Numbered from the stretch's first letter, positions 24,001-32,823 are shown. The stretch is 64,000 bases of DNA from Macrostomum hystrix (GCA_950097015.1 CATNEN010000038.1:2605501-2669500); one strand, 5' to 3'. The notes: generated from the letters alone by a model not told the origin. A program made the numbers and translations.

Positions 24001-25086
24001 GCGAATCAAAATAAATAAAAAAAATGTTTTTCCAAATCCGTCGCAACCCGCCCCCGCATCGCAGCTGACCCAAGTGCTCGTGTCAGCCGTGCGCGACAGC
24101 CTGCAGAACATCAAGAACGCCCTGCTGGACTCCAGCAGCCTCGGCGATTGTCTCAGCCCTGAAGACACCGAGGCCGCCGATGACCTTCATCGCTTTCGCC
24201 TGCCAGCCCGCTGGAGCCGGCTCTGGGGCCGCGGAGCTCCGCCGCCTCATCATCCGCTGGCCAGCTTCCTGACCGACCTGACCGCGCGCCAGAGCCAGAT
24301 CGATCGCGCCCTCGCCCTAGGCCGGGCTCGGATGCCGCTGTACAACCTCGGCCTGCTGGCTCAGCCCAACACGCTGCTGTCTCTGCTCCTGCAGGAAGCC
24401 GCCGGCAGGTCGCCGGAGCCGAGCCTGCTGCTGGTCGCCGAGCTCAGCTCGCGAGACCGCGATCACATCCGGGACCCGCCAACTGAAGGCATCTTTGTCC
24501 ACGGCCTGTGCCTGTGGAATGGCTGCCTGGAGAAGGGCAGCTGGGAGCTGCTCGACTCGCCGCCGAAGGCAGCCGGTGGCTACACGCCAATGCCGGTGAG
24601 TTGCTGGTGGTTTGTGGACTTTAAAGAATATTATGGAAATTGTTCAGGATTGCTCTAACGCAGAGGTTGGCAAACTTTTTCGCTTGCGGGACCAAAGAGA
24701 AAAGCTAAAGGTGAGACACAGTAGAGGTGAGACCCCTGCTCTAACGAGTTCCAGAAGGACATCCCTAAATTTCCAGAAGACATTATCGAGAACAATATCA
24801 ACAATATCGCCATCCCAACCACCACTCGCAGGTCATTCAACTGACCTGCGTCACCCAGGAGGCGCGCGCTCTCGCCGCCGACCCGGCCAAGCAGGGTGAA
24901 GTCTACGCCTGCCCAGTGTACTTCTCCCGGCACCAGCCGACATCGGCCACGTCTGCAACAATCGCCAACGACTTGCCGCAGTCGCCGCCGCAAACGCCAA
25001 TGTTTGAAGTGGAGTTGCGACGCGACGGTGTCTCATCCATGAAGTGGGCTCTGAGGGGCGTACAGGCCACACTCAGGCCCTACTAA
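14..25086 (+). CDS. Divergent dynein heavy chain (linker to C-terminus), 5' end outside window
   Basis: This is a microtubule motor ATPase-like heavy chain. Exons chosen by GT-AG sites and consistent phase: 14-123, 215-1091, 2223-2324, 2741-3209, 3303-3463, 3857-4129, 4701-4921, 5013-5185, 5581-5673, 5770-6389, 7002-7214, 7304-7368, 7479-7688, 9127-9486, 9911-10247, 10344-10841, 10973-11818, 12157-12543, 12800-13234, 13328-13442, 13540-13859, 14023-14037, 14440-14913, 15005-15166, 15419-15664, 15976-16448, 17577-18390, 18481-18834, 19033-19468, 19542-19678, 22347-22464, 23205-23449, 24065-24595, 24832-25086. They sum to 3715 codons including TAA. Order: linker, AAA1, AAA2, AAA3, AAA4, stalk with microtubule-binding domain, AAA5, AAA6, C-terminal domain. 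Walker A motifs are GPSGCGKT (AAA1), GPPGCGKS (AAA2) and GPRGGGKT (AAA3); AAA4 is degenerate. The divergence from axonemal and cytoplasmic dyneins suggests a DNHD1-like protein, but I cannot confirm orthology. The dynein family call is firm; single exon edges are less so. Confidence 0.93.
1371..1798. repeat. Minisatellite, 26- and 33-bp units, dynein intron 2
   Basis: Alternating units built on GTCACCTTGCCCAGTCCTCC, with and without a CAGAGTGCCAT extension. The long reading frames across it are artefacts of a stop-free repeat. The rest of intron 2 (1092-2222) shows nothing further. Confidence 0.95.
2371..2690. repeat. Minisatellite, 42-bp unit, dynein intron 3
   Basis: About seven copies of a 42-bp unit containing CCAATCAGCTACTTCCAAGT and CACCCACCTCACACCCTG. 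It fills most of the intron between exons ending at 2324 and starting at 2741. Confidence 0.95.
4168..4299 (+). mobile_element. SINE family 1, tRNA-like 5' half (interrupted copy)
   Basis: TCGGGAGTTTGAATCTCAGT and TTGTGCCCTTGAGTAAGACA match the head and central segment of the full SINE at 63341-63655. The copy is broken by a reverse-strand family-2 SINE at about 4300-4443 and resumes at 4444 with the family-1 tail. It lies in the intron between AAA1 exons. Confidence 0.7.
4300..4443 (-). mobile_element. SINE family 2, truncated, nested in a family-1 copy
   Basis: Read on the minus strand it has a GTGGCAGAGCAGTCTAACG A-box-like region, AAGTTCGATTCCGC as B box and TTGGGGCGCAGACGCG, then stops in the family segment for lowercase-type text TTGCAATTTACC. 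It is the same family as 60699-60970. Confidence 0.7.
4444..4625 (+). repeat. 19-bp minisatellite grown inside a SINE tail
   Basis: About seven copies of CACGGACTGAACAGCTGAC, followed by TACACAGTCTTTGGATTCAC and GCGCATTAACTGCGACTG. The full-length SINE at 63341 has the same motif once (CCGTGGACTGAACAGCTGTA) followed by the same tail, so the unit is SINE sequence that has been amplified. Confidence 0.8.
5325..5552. repeat. About 53-bp tandem repeat, dynein intron
   Basis: Three to four copies of a unit with GGAATGTACAGTGCTCTGTT and GGGTAGGAGTTAAGAGAGAT; the first is diverged. It lies in the intron that splits the glutamine tract. Confidence 0.9.
5770..7688 (+). other. Dynein-like gene: AAA2 exons
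   Basis: AAA2 has Walker A GPPGCGKSTAL, followed by GEWSDGVFTSAFRKANR, which matches the family pattern eW.DGv....R, and then WLQLDAPLNTSWSDNFNSV continuing across the intron at 6390-7001 into LDAEATLHLRNGD. Canonical chains read FDGPVDA.WIENMNTVLDDNK here, so DDNK is replaced by DAEA. The VWSFGALL segment in the exon at 7479 matches the WSiGg motif before AAA3. Confidence 0.85.
6484..6910. repeat. Minisatellite, 22-bp unit, dynein AAA2 intron
   Basis: Nearly continuous copies of a unit with CAGTTTGTGCAGTATTCTAT, with TTGTTCAG and TTTTTTCAG variants. It occupies most of the intron 6390-7001. Confidence 0.95.
7742..8492. repeat. Minisatellite, 21-bp unit, dynein intron
   Basis: About 35 copies of a 21-bp unit, core TTGACATCCTTCGATATCCC. 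Because 21 is a multiple of three, both strands show long false reading frames. The rest of the intron (8493-9126) shows nothing recognisable. Confidence 0.96.
9127..10841 (+). other. Dynein-like gene: AAA3 exons
   Basis: YDYYVDESGEWDPW matches the pre-AAA3 signature. Walker A is GPRGGGKT. Walker B reads LLLCIEDVSAPRPDSFG, where canonical AAA3 has FIDDLNMP....YG, so the first acidic residue is Glu and the second Asp; the following PGELLRQLCD is well conserved. The exon at 10344 contains HYLFNLKDL, matching HY.FNLRDls. AAA3 thus looks capable of binding nucleotide. Confidence 0.85.
9730..9845. repeat. Dispersed repeat fragment, related to 28500-28610
   Basis: GACTGACGAGGGCAAACAAG and GAACCGGTCTCAGTCTGCC recur at 28535-28595 with few changes. 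It lies in the intron 9487-9910. I cannot name the family; a retroelement 5' end or SINE is possible. Confidence 0.6.
10973..11818 (+). other. Dynein-like gene: AAA4 exon with degenerate nucleotide site
   Basis: The exon aligns along its length with AAA4: a HIVRVHRAL segment, LCRLAAFML, an INSIIACGEHPQLF stretch matching DIN.lL.sGevPnLF, VRQYLHFVICLPPSD matching vR.nLHvVl.mSP, and VNWVNDWSMQTLLQEA matching IDWf..WP..AL..VA. The Walker A position reads GSIGTKLS rather than GVGGSGRQS, and the Walker B Asp is replaced (VIVTARCMMD for FLFTDSQI). Nucleotide binding at AAA4 is therefore doubtful. Confidence 0.82.
12157..14913 (+). other. Dynein-like gene: stalk and microtubule-binding domain exons
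   Basis: MHFRRLLLAFHYLY starts the stalk and a long helical segment to about 12500 forms CC1. The segment ending ARKEVASWSNKVDRNCIE and then RIRAFQNPPALVGQVMEM matches the start of the microtubule-binding domain (..kPP..v..vm..v..L). The exon at 13328 (WKQMQQSMND, FVEMLQNVSWLDGLDK) and ITISQAKYSSEDAATLVHY complete it. CC2 follows and is unusually alanine-rich at 14440-14530. A 15-nt microexon at 14023-14037 (KKDEM) sits between two phase-0 exons. Confidence 0.78.
14023..14037 (+). CDS. Candidate 15-nt microexon of the dynein-like gene
   Basis: TTTTTGCAG precedes AAAAAGGACGAAATG, followed by a GTAATT donor. The five codons (KKDEM) are phase 0 on both sides and join stalk exons ending at 13859 and starting at 14440. 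Charged residues suit a coiled coil. Skipping it would also keep the frame, so it could be optional. Confidence 0.5.
15745..15895. repeat. 56-bp tandem repeat, dynein intron
   Basis: Just under three near-identical copies containing CTATTTTTAGAAACACGCTT and CGCATCTATAGTTGTT. Related single motifs (CTATTTTTAGAAACA) recur at about 17249-17335 in a later intron. Confidence 0.9.
16515..16800. repeat. Irregular tandem repeat of TGATTGG motifs, dynein intron
   Basis: Compound copies of GCTGATTGGTTGGTTGAGCT and TTGATTGGCTGGTTACGCTG, with units of about 17-36 bp. It sits at the 5' end of the intron 16449-17576; the rest of that intron is AT-rich and featureless. Confidence 0.9.
19829..21682. repeat. 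1.85-kb minisatellite, 13-bp G-rich unit
   Basis: About 140 copies of TCTGGGATCGGGA. Because 13 is not a multiple of three, each frame reads all phases and gives the 13-residue repeat GSGSGIGIWDRDL, stop-free on both strands. Variant blocks (TCTGGAATCGGG at 20511, 20941 and 21182) show internal segment duplications. It lies in the 2.67-kb intron 19679-22346. Confidence 0.97.
22465..23172. repeat. Minisatellite, about 22-25-bp unit, dynein intron
   Basis: Variable copies of GGGATCTGTGAATGTTGAAG with ACAGT or GACT joints. It starts directly at the donor (22465 GTGAGC) and ends about 30 bp before the next acceptor. Confidence 0.95.
23466..23785. repeat. Minisatellite, 21-bp unit, dynein intron
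   Basis: About fifteen copies of a unit with GATTGGGAATCTTGATTTAT, decaying into GGGATTGGG variants to about 23880. It lies in intron 23450-24064. Confidence 0.95.
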
Positions 25087-25244
25087 CACCAGTGCTTCTC
25101 AACTACTTGCTCTCAGATGAACATGATAAAGATTACAGCAGCCAGTTGTTTTCTGAAATATTTTATGCGAGCTGGAGGAGCTCATTTGCCAGCCAAATCC
25201 CAGGATTAAAAATGAATTGGGAACCTTTCTAAAATCAATTTCTA

Positions 25245-25483
25245 TAGGTCGGGAGTTCGATTCGCGACTCCACTGGAACAATTTGTGTCCTTTAGCAAGA
25301 CACTTAACTCTACATTGCTTCAGTTCACCCAGCTGTTAACTGGGTACGGGCATCAGCTGGGGTAAGTGAGGGTGGGTGTGGCGTCCCCCAGTCCATGGAC
25401 TGAACAGGTGTACGCAGTCTTCAGATGCGCTGCGCAATAGATGCGGCTGTGCTGTCGGCTGCGTATCTGATTCAATTGTGAAG
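25245..25483 (+). mobile_element. SINE family 1, 5'-truncated copy
   Basis: GTCGGGAGTTCGATTCGCGA (B box) then CCTTTAGCAAGACACTTAAC, CAGCTGTTAACTGGGTA, GGACTGAACAGGTGTACGCA and GATGCGGCTGTGCTGTCGGC, in the same order as the full copy at 63341. It lies in the 3' flank of the dynein-like gene. Confidence 0.85.
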
Positions 25484-25975
25484 AAACCAGCTGACAGAAA
25501 GCCACAGTAGCCACAGAAATATAATCTGCTGGTTGTGTGTATGTGCGACCAGCTGATACCAGCCGAGCAAACAACATTTATAGTCTAGATTATATTTCTG
25601 TGGCTACTGTACTGATATGTCATTGTGTCATCCTTTCTATTTTCTTGGCTTTCTTGACTTTCATTTGGCTAAAAGCTTTGATCGCGTAAAATTATTTGCT
25701 TAAACAATGGCTATTTTTAAAATGTTATGACTTATTAATTGTCATTTTACCATGATAAATAAAATGCTGACAATGCGACATAGTTAAAAGTGCCTTTTAA
25801 AATTCTTTCTGTGCGTACTTTAGCACAGACAATAAGTAACAATATGTATGTTGGATTCCTATTTGAATGGGTCCTTTTGAGCGACTTTTTGACTGTTTTG
25901 ACTGTCGCTTTTAACTAAGCTGCAAAATGTTTTCAGTGAGTTCATTTTAATTTTATCTAGAGCTGAACTTTCGGT
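25484..25975. other. AT-rich 3' flank of the dynein-like gene
   Basis: No gene seen. An AATAAA at 25758-25763 is the nearest candidate polyadenylation signal after the stop at 25086. Confidence 0.5.
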
Positions 25976-27012
25976 TCTCCCGTCACTTTTACGCCATTTC
26001 GATCGTCCCGTCACTTCGACGCCATTTCGGTCCTCCCGTCACTTCTTCGCCATTTCGGTCCTCCCGTCACCTCTTCGCCAATTCGATCCTCCCGTCACCT
26101 CTTCGCCATTTCGATCCTCCCGTCACCTCTTCGCCATTTCGGTCCTCCCGTCACCTCTTCGCCATTTCGATCCTCCCGTCACCTCTTCGCCATTTCGGTC
26201 CTCCCGTCACCTCTTCGCCATTTCGATCCTCCCGTCACATCAACGCCATTTCGATCCTCCCGTCACTTCTTCGCCATTTCGATCCTCCCGTCACTTCTAC
26301 GCCATTTCGATCCTCCCGTCACATCAACGCCATTTCGATCCTCCCGTCACTTCTTCGCCATTTCAATCCTCCCGTCACTTCGACGCCATTTCGATCCTCC
26401 CGTCACTTCGACGCCATTTCGATCCTCCCGTCACTTCTTCGCCATTTCGGTCCTCCCGTCACTTCTGCGCCATTTCGGTCCTCCCGTCACTTCGACGCCA
26501 TTTCGATCCTCCCGTCACTTCTTCGCCATTTCGATCCTCCCGTCACTTCTTCGCCATTTCGGTCCTCCCGTCACTTCTGCGCCATTTCGGTCCTCCCGTC
26601 ACTTCGACGCCATTTCGATCCTCCCGTCACTTCGACGCCATTTCGATCCTCCCGTCACTTCGACGCCATTTCGATCCTCCCGTCACTTCGACGCCATTTC
26701 GATCCTCCCGTCACTTCGACGCCATTTCGATCCTCCCGTCACTTCGACGCCATTTCGATCCTCCCGTCACTTCGACGCCATTTCGATCCTCCCGTCACTT
26801 CGACGCTATTTCGGTCCTCCCGTCACTTCGACGCCATTTCGGTCCTCCCGTCACTTCTGCGCCATTTCGGTCCTCCCGTCCCTTCTGCGCCATTTCGGTC
26901 CTCCTGTCACTTCTGCGCCATTTCGATCCTCCCGTCACTTCGACGCCATTTCGATCCTCCCGTCACTTCGACGCCATTTCGATCCTCCCGTCACTTCTGC
27001 GCCATTTCGGTC
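25976..27012. repeat. 1.0-kb minisatellite, 28-bp unit, intergenic
   Basis: About 37 copies of a 28-bp unit with CGCCATTTCGATCCTCCCGT; position-specific variants (TTCG/TTCT, GATC/GGTC) alternate in blocks. It separates the dynein-like gene from the next gene. Confidence 0.97.
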
Positions 27013-27502
27013 TTCCAGCCATTTCTGTCCTCCTGCCATTTCTACGCCATTTCGATTCTCTAAAATTCCTGCCTCTATTTTTATTCCGCCCCTTGATACT
27101 TCTGCAAGTTTTGATACTCCAAAATTTTCCGACATTCTGATGGGATAATTTAGTAAATATTCTGAATAAGCTACACAGCACATCCATTGCTTAGGAGAAA
27201 AATAAATTTTCTGCTCTTTTTTACAAAATAATTGCTTCTACGATAATCGTTTTAGGCTATCACCAGTCAATTAGTTTTGACACTGGATTATACGGATTGC
27301 AGAGCATGGGCTGTCATAATTCAACAAACGTTTTTTTACTCGTCTAAAATGGAAAACGGAATATCCGCACAGCCTCATGCAGTCAGGTAGCTGTTTTGTT
27401 TTTCTATTCAACGCCCCCGCTAAAAGAGCTGCCTGTTTTAGAACTAAATTGTTTTCTCGTTGCCAGCTGCAGTTATGGCACTATAGTCCGTCATTTTTCC
27501 GG

Positions 27503-27509
27503 ATAAAAG
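27503..27509 (+). promoter_or_regulatory. Candidate TATA box (ATAAAAG)
   Basis: GGATAAAAGCAG lies about 60 bp upstream of the signal-peptide ATG at 27570, leaving a short 5' UTR. A very similar box precedes the DEG/ENaC gene. Confidence 0.4.
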
Positions 27510-27569
27510 CAGAATGAAAAACTGAAGCTACTCTTGTTTGGCTAGTTTGCATTGTTTAATATAACAAAC

Positions 27570-30500
27570 ATGGGCTTTCTAAGAGTAATTCTGTTCTTCT
27601 TCAGGACTGCAGGTAAATGCATATAAGCTGCCGAGACTTTTACTGCTAACTTTATGTTAATAAATGAGCTCTTTAGTTATATTGGATTTCTTAATTCAAT
27701 GACTTAGGGAACAATAAGTCTATCGCAGTAAAGTTCTGGCTTCACTACTTGAAGCTACTTCACTACTCACTACTAAAATCTAGCTTGTGAAGTTTCAGGC
27801 TTGTTAAGTATCTAGCTTGTTAAGTATCTAGCTTGTTAAGTATCTAGCTTGTTAAGCTTTTAGCTTGCGAATCATCTATCGCTTGTGAAGTTTCTAGGTT
27901 GTAAGTATCTAGCAAGTAAAGTTTCTAGTTTGTGAAGTTTCTAGCTTGTGATGTTTCTAGCTTGTTAAGTTTCTAGCTTGTGAAGTTTCTAGCTTGTGAA
28001 GTTTCTAGCTTGTTAAGCTTTTAGCTTGCGAATCATCTATCGCTTGTGAAGTTTCTAGGTTGTAAGTATCTAGCAAGTAAAGTTTCTAGCTTGTGATGTT
28101 TCTAGCTTGTTAAGTATCTAGCAAGTAAAGTTTCTAGCTTGTGAAGTTTCTAGCTTGTGAAGTTTCTAGCTTGTTAAGCTTTTAGCTTGCGAATTATATA
28201 TGGCTTGTGAAGTTTCTAGGTTGTTAAGCATCTAGCAAGTAAAGTTTCTAGCTTGTTAAGTATCTAGCTTGTGAATTTTCTAGCTTTTGAAGTTTCTAGC
28301 TTTTGAAGTTTCTAGCTTGTGAAGTTTCTAGCTTTTGAAGTTTCTAGCTTGTGAAGTTTCTAGCTTGCGTATTATCTGTGAGAGATACAATTCAGACTAC
28401 TGACAACAGTAGAAATGCAAAGACTTGGCTGCAAAACTCTCACATAAAACTAAAAAAGTATCGCCATAAAAATGGCAAGGTTAAAAGAGACTTCTGTGCA
28501 CACTGAGAGTGGTGGGAGAGGACGGCGTGTGGCTATGGCTGACTGACGAAGGCAAACAAGCCAGAAACCGGTCTCGGTCTGCCAGCGCCAGGTTCGTTTC
28601 CCACTTTTAGTTTGTTACATTATCTATGGCTTGTGAAGTTTCTAGCTTGTTAAGTATCTAGCTTGTGAATTTTCTAGCTTGTGAAGTTTCTAGGTTGGTA
28701 AGTATCTAGCAAGTAAAGTTTCTAGCTTGTGAAGTTTCTAGCTTGTGAAGTTTCTAGCTTGTGAAGTTTCTAGCTTGTGAAGTTTCCAGCTTGTGAAGTT
28801 TCTAGCTTGTGAAGTTTCCAGCTTGTGAAGTTTCTAGCTTGTGAAGTTTCTAGCTTGTTAAGCTTTTAGCTTGCGAATTATCTATGGCTTGAGAAGTTAC
28901 TAGCTTGTGATATTTCTATGGCTTCTAAGGCTTGTATCTATGGCTTGTGAAGTTTTCCGCATCGCCACCGACGCACGTAAAAGAAGCTCGCTGCTTGTGC
29001 ATAGAAAAACTCGCCGTTCATTCGCTTGCATTAAAAGGCGGATTTCGAAATATCTATATTACAATATAGGTGACGTGTCACACCTTGGTGTGATAGACTG
29101 GAACAGATTATTAAAGCGGACTAATACATAAGCAACAGACAAGAAAAAAGTGGATAGAATAGAATAGCAAAAGCATCAAACCTCTGAAATTCTCAAATTG
29201 TTTATTGTTTAAGAGCAGGAGAGGTGCACGAGAGTAAAACACAGCAAGCTCACTAAATGCTGAATACACAAGCTCGAACCCATTCAATTCACAGCGCTGT
29301 TCAGCTGCGGACTTGGACAATTCACGCAGAACGGTCCGGTACTGCTAGCTGAGGACTACAGCAGCACAATGCTCAACGAGTCAACTGGGACGGCTTCTCC
29401 GAGATCTGAACTCTACTGCCTCGACCGCTGCTTGAGCCTAGGTTGCGCTCTGGTCAGTCTCAGCGCTGACAATCGTCAGTGCCAGTTTGCTGTGCTCAAC
29501 GACGCTTCCACAACGGCCGGGCCGCCGGGCACTCACGTGCGACGACTGGTGGGCGCCGAGGCCGGCTCGCGGCTGTGGCAGGCAGTAGATTTTGGCGAGC
29601 AGCTCCGCACCAAAGCCGTTGCACGAGTGTTTACCAGTGAGCTGGCACATCGTTTGGTGACACTAGAACCGCAGCCAGCGAGGATCGCAGTTCTGCCCTT
29701 TCCGCAGCACACACACACACTCACACACACACACACACACGCACGCAGATACCGTACGCAGACAGCTCAACAGGTATATCTGCCCTGACTTTCTCATCGT
29801 TAAGACCTTGAAGGTTGGCCCTCGAGGGCGTAAATTGCACGACAAGTCCCCAAGCCTTCTCTCCGCGGCTGCACCCCAAATCGAGATCAGGGACATTGGT
29901 GCGAAAATCAAATGCGTTTCTCTCTCTGCCAATGACCCTCTTGATTAGACTATAATACTTCGCGTTCGGTACATGAAGGGTAGAGAAAAGGCGCTTTCTT
30001 TTCAAGCAATGACAGGCAACCCGACCCAGCCAATCACTACCAAGAGAGAAGCCAAATCCCGGGGGGGGAGAAATGTTTCATAGATTAGATGTTCTGCAAT
30101 ACCCAGTTGCTCATTTCTTGCCCACAGTTGCATCATACTGTGATTTCGATTATCTTCACAAGACCAGCTTCGTACATAGAAGTCAATAGAAGCTCGCGTA
30201 CCCATCGCAGATAGCAGCACTGGTCGGGTTGGAAGCGTCCAGAACTACACCGTGCAGTTCACGGCCTGCTACCGTATCGAAGCCTTCGGCGCCAGGGGCG
30301 GCTCGACCAATCCCACCGATCCCGTGGGCAACGTCTCTCTGGGTGGCCTCGGCGCCAAGGTGTCTGGCAAGTTCCTGCTCACCAACGGCACCGTCTTGGC
30401 CATCGTCGTCGGTCAACGTGGAGGCGACGCTGCCGGTATGTACCGTGTGACTCCCTCTTATGGCTACCTGGAGTTTTCCGGCTCCGGGGGCGGTGGCGGC

Positions 30501-31428
30501 AGCTTTGTGTACCGCAGATCGGACAACTCGCTGCTTCTGTCTGCTGGTGGCGGTGGAGGCGCCACCAATCACTGGCGCCCGGGTAAGAAATACGAGCGTA
30601 CAGGAGCGGAATTCAGGGTAACATTGTAGACTGTGATCTAGATTTATTAGCAAATGGCTATTGGCAAAGAGTTTTAAAATGGACAAGTCACTTTGAGACA
30701 ATAATGGGCAGGGTAGCTTCTATCGGGTCACATTTTTCAAATAATTCAACGCACACTCTACAACACTGAGTGGGCAAAAAGAAGACTTTGATTTCGGCTA
30801 AGTTTTGCTGTCAAATTGCTGATGTAATTTGCCAATATATATTATAATGACCTATGACGGACGCACTATTGCAAATCACAGGATCACTTTCGTGAATAAA
30901 TTTGTTGTTGTAAGCCTTTTAAACAATGATACTAACTCTTAAGGAAATCCTGGGCAGGCGTCAAGAAATGGAACGGACACCAACGGGAAGCATGCTGAAT
31001 ATAAAGGCTTCGGCGGGGTCAACGGAAACCCAGGCCTGATCAATACCGCAGGCGCCATTGCCTACTACAAGTTCGGGGGCGCCGGCGCTGGATGGCTCGG
31101 CAAGTGCAGCGTTCTGCCCAGGACCGGTGACGACGCCGATAGCGGCGGCAGCCTAGCCGACGCCTGGCTGGGTGGACGCGGCGGTGCCACCAACAACTCG
31201 GCCGCTGTCGGCGGCTTTGGTGGAGGCGGAGGCGGCGGTGAAGCCTGCGGCGGCAGCGGCGGTGGCGGCGGTTACAGCGGCGGCGGTGCCGGCAGCGCTT
31301 GCGACCAGTCGGGCGGTGGCGGTGGCTCCTTTTGTGCTGGCGCCGGCTGCAATGCCACGACGGGTGGCAACACTCTTAGCGATCAGGGCCTTGTGGTGCT
31401 GCAAATGCTAGGCCCTAGCTGTGGCTGA
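27570..31428 (+). CDS. Secreted PAN-like plus glycine-rich (ALK/LTK-type) protein
   Basis: Four exons, 27570-27612, 29295-29636, 30211-30582 and 30944-31428, join in phase to 414 codons (413 residues). Exon 1 encodes a signal peptide (MGFLRVILFFFRTA) and ends in phase 1; exon 2 supplies the two missing bases. Exon 2 has a cysteine pattern like a PAN/apple domain (YCLDRCLSLGCAL, then QCQF). Exons 3-4 match the glycine-rich domain of ALK/LTK ectodomains: FTACYRIEAFGARGG, SGGGGGSFVYR, LLSAGGGGGATNH, GGFGGGGGGGEACGGSGGG and QGLVVLQMLGPSCG before TGA. Asn-X-Ser/Thr sites are frequent. No membrane segment or kinase follows, so it is likely an extracellular protein. Intron 1 holds a minisatellite and intron 2 a SINE. 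The ligand or role is unknown. Confidence 0.8.
27780..28960. repeat. Minisatellite, 18-bp unit, split by an insertion
   Basis: Copies of GTGAAGTTTCTAGCTTGT with TTAAGTATCTAGC and AATCATCTATCGC variants, in intron 1 of the secreted-protein gene. Higher-order blocks recur (AAGCTTTTAGCTTGCGAAT at 27855, 28015, 28168 and 28860). The array is interrupted at about 28380-28618. Confidence 0.95.
28380..28618. mobile_element. Insertion of about 240 bp inside the 18-bp array
   Basis: Non-repeat sequence flanked by ATTATCT on both sides (28371 and 28619), a possible target duplication, although the motif also occurs in the array. Its right half (GACTGACGAAGGCAAACAAG, GAAACCGGTCTCGGTCTGCC) matches 9730-9845, so it belongs to a dispersed family. 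Confidence 0.55.
29656..29945 (-). mobile_element. SINE family 2 with a CA microsatellite
   Basis: Minus strand: CTCTGCCGAGAG-like head is decayed, then GGGGTGCAGCCGCGGAGAG, AAGGCTTGGGGACTTGTCGT and the TCAGGGCAGATATACC tail region. An (AC)n run at 29708-29742 lies at its 3' side, where other copies carry CACACAC. It is intronic in the secreted-protein gene. Confidence 0.75.
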
Positions 31429-31810
31429 GGCCTAACTATAGCGATAAGAGAGAGGGGGCAGTGAGGGACGAAAATGCTTCGGCAGTCACTGATTTTCATT
31501 CTAATGTATCGTTCGGAATGGGCGGCTGTGTAGCCTTTAATTAATGCCTTGAAGTACTGTTATTTAAGTTATTTAAGTTAAGTTAACTTATGTAGTGTCA
31601 GCTTGTTTGCCCTTCTATCTCCCCGTGTTACAGTATTATTCAATACTTATTTTTAGACACGTGTTTTTTGTTAAAAGTCACCCACGCCAAGCCGGGTCGG
31701 ACCAGCCGGGGGAACGGACGCCCACCAACCCCGCGAGCGCTACTCCTGGGCTACAGTCCCAGCCAATCAGCGAACGACCCAGCCTCACTACCTGTCGGCC
31801 CTCGGCAAGA
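31429..31810. other. 3' flank of the secreted-protein gene
   Basis: No gene seen. A purine-rich GAGAGAGGGGGCAGTGAGGG stretch follows the stop; from 31680 the sequence becomes GC-rich and leads into the inverted repeat. Confidence 0.4.
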
Positions 31811-32235
31811 AGCAACCCCGGGGCTCAGAACGGCGGTCGCAAGTCTACTGTGATTTGTCGCCTTGGCTCAAGCTACAGACATTTTTTACTTTAAGCGAAA
31901 ATTAAAACAAAAACACGAACTCTCGAACCAGAGTGTATGTCCGACTCTGACGCCGAGCTATGCTTTAAAAAATGTGCGGGACGAATTCGTCAATGATTTG
32001 CTACTGAAGAAACTTTTAAAGTGTGTTCTGCCGGCTTTTTCAGATGCGTCTTATGATCCTATTTCTGCCTCACCTAAAGGCATGGGTCAATTATTTCACC
32101 AGATACTGCTACAACTGCTTGACGCATGTCCCTGCTACACAATGACACCTCAGACACACAAATTATTCAAGTACTTTTTCAGATATTCTCATTTAAAGTG
32201 TGCTTTCTCTGCTTCTTTGCTACTTTTGACACGGC
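31811..32235. repeat. Large inverted repeat, left arm
   Basis: GGGGCTCAGAACGGCGGTCG through GCTTTCTCTGCTTCTTTGC reappears reverse-complemented at 34530-35260. Long identical stretches (for example TCGAACCAGAGTGTATGTCC) show recent common origin. Open frames inside match no family I know. Confidence 0.8.
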
Positions 32236-32823
32236 ACACTGCTGGAAAGTTGTTTTGTGATTCAAGAAGTCAAAACGCGTTTTTTTAGAGTTTGGAGTTC
32301 ATTGAAAAATATTTTGGCACTATTATCAAAGCGAATTTTCGTATTGGGTATAGTAGGCAACGAATGATTAAATGTATACAAATGTTCGGACGATTTTAGG
32401 GTCATGTCATAAATACTAATCGTCAAGGGACTAGAGCCACGTACATAAGTCAATCAGGGAACAAATATTAAATGTCAAGTTGACTGCAGTCGACGCAGAC
32501 ACTTTTTTCCGTTGCAGATGCTGGCGACTCCAACAGGCATTGTGCATCCAGGGGCATTCGATCTGGCCAAAATGGGAGGTTTGCAACCGAACCTACACGT
32601 GACGTACATGTACTTTTGCAAGCACTACTTATGCAGAAAACTTACCCACTGAATGGCAGTGTGACGTTGTCACTTGTTGAAGGCGCCCCTGCAATATTAC
32701 TCTATGCGTTGATGTCATGCTTAATTTCCTAATTATGTACTAGCTTGGGCCGTTTTAACTCATCGTATAATATCATTCAATTCTGTTAATTTATATTATT
32801 AAGTCAAATTATTAGGGCGCTAC

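Larger units (their letters stand above)
22347..25086 (+). other. Dynein-like gene: C-terminal domain exons and stop
   Basis: The C-terminal domain follows the 2.7-kb intron. Landmarks are PPPHHPLASFLTDLTARQS (family PS.kpL..w..DL..R), YNLGLLAQPNTLLSLLLQEA (family WLsGFffPq.FLTa.lQ.), IFVHGLCLWNGCLEKGSWEL (family GvyihGLflegA.Wd), VYACPVYFSR (family YeCPVYkT) and KWALRGVQATLRPY before TAA (family Wi.RGVALL). The AATAAA nearest the stop is at 25758-25763, beyond a SINE. Confidence 0.88.

Noticed and set aside
31153-31411. Alanine-rich frames antisense and in an alternative frame
   Set aside because: Shadows of the glycine-rich exon 4 of the secreted-protein gene (GGC read as GCG or GCC).
31863-32288. 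141-codon frame in the left inverted arm
   Set aside because: No start exon, no family resemblance, and the same DNA recurs inverted with changes; treated as repeat.
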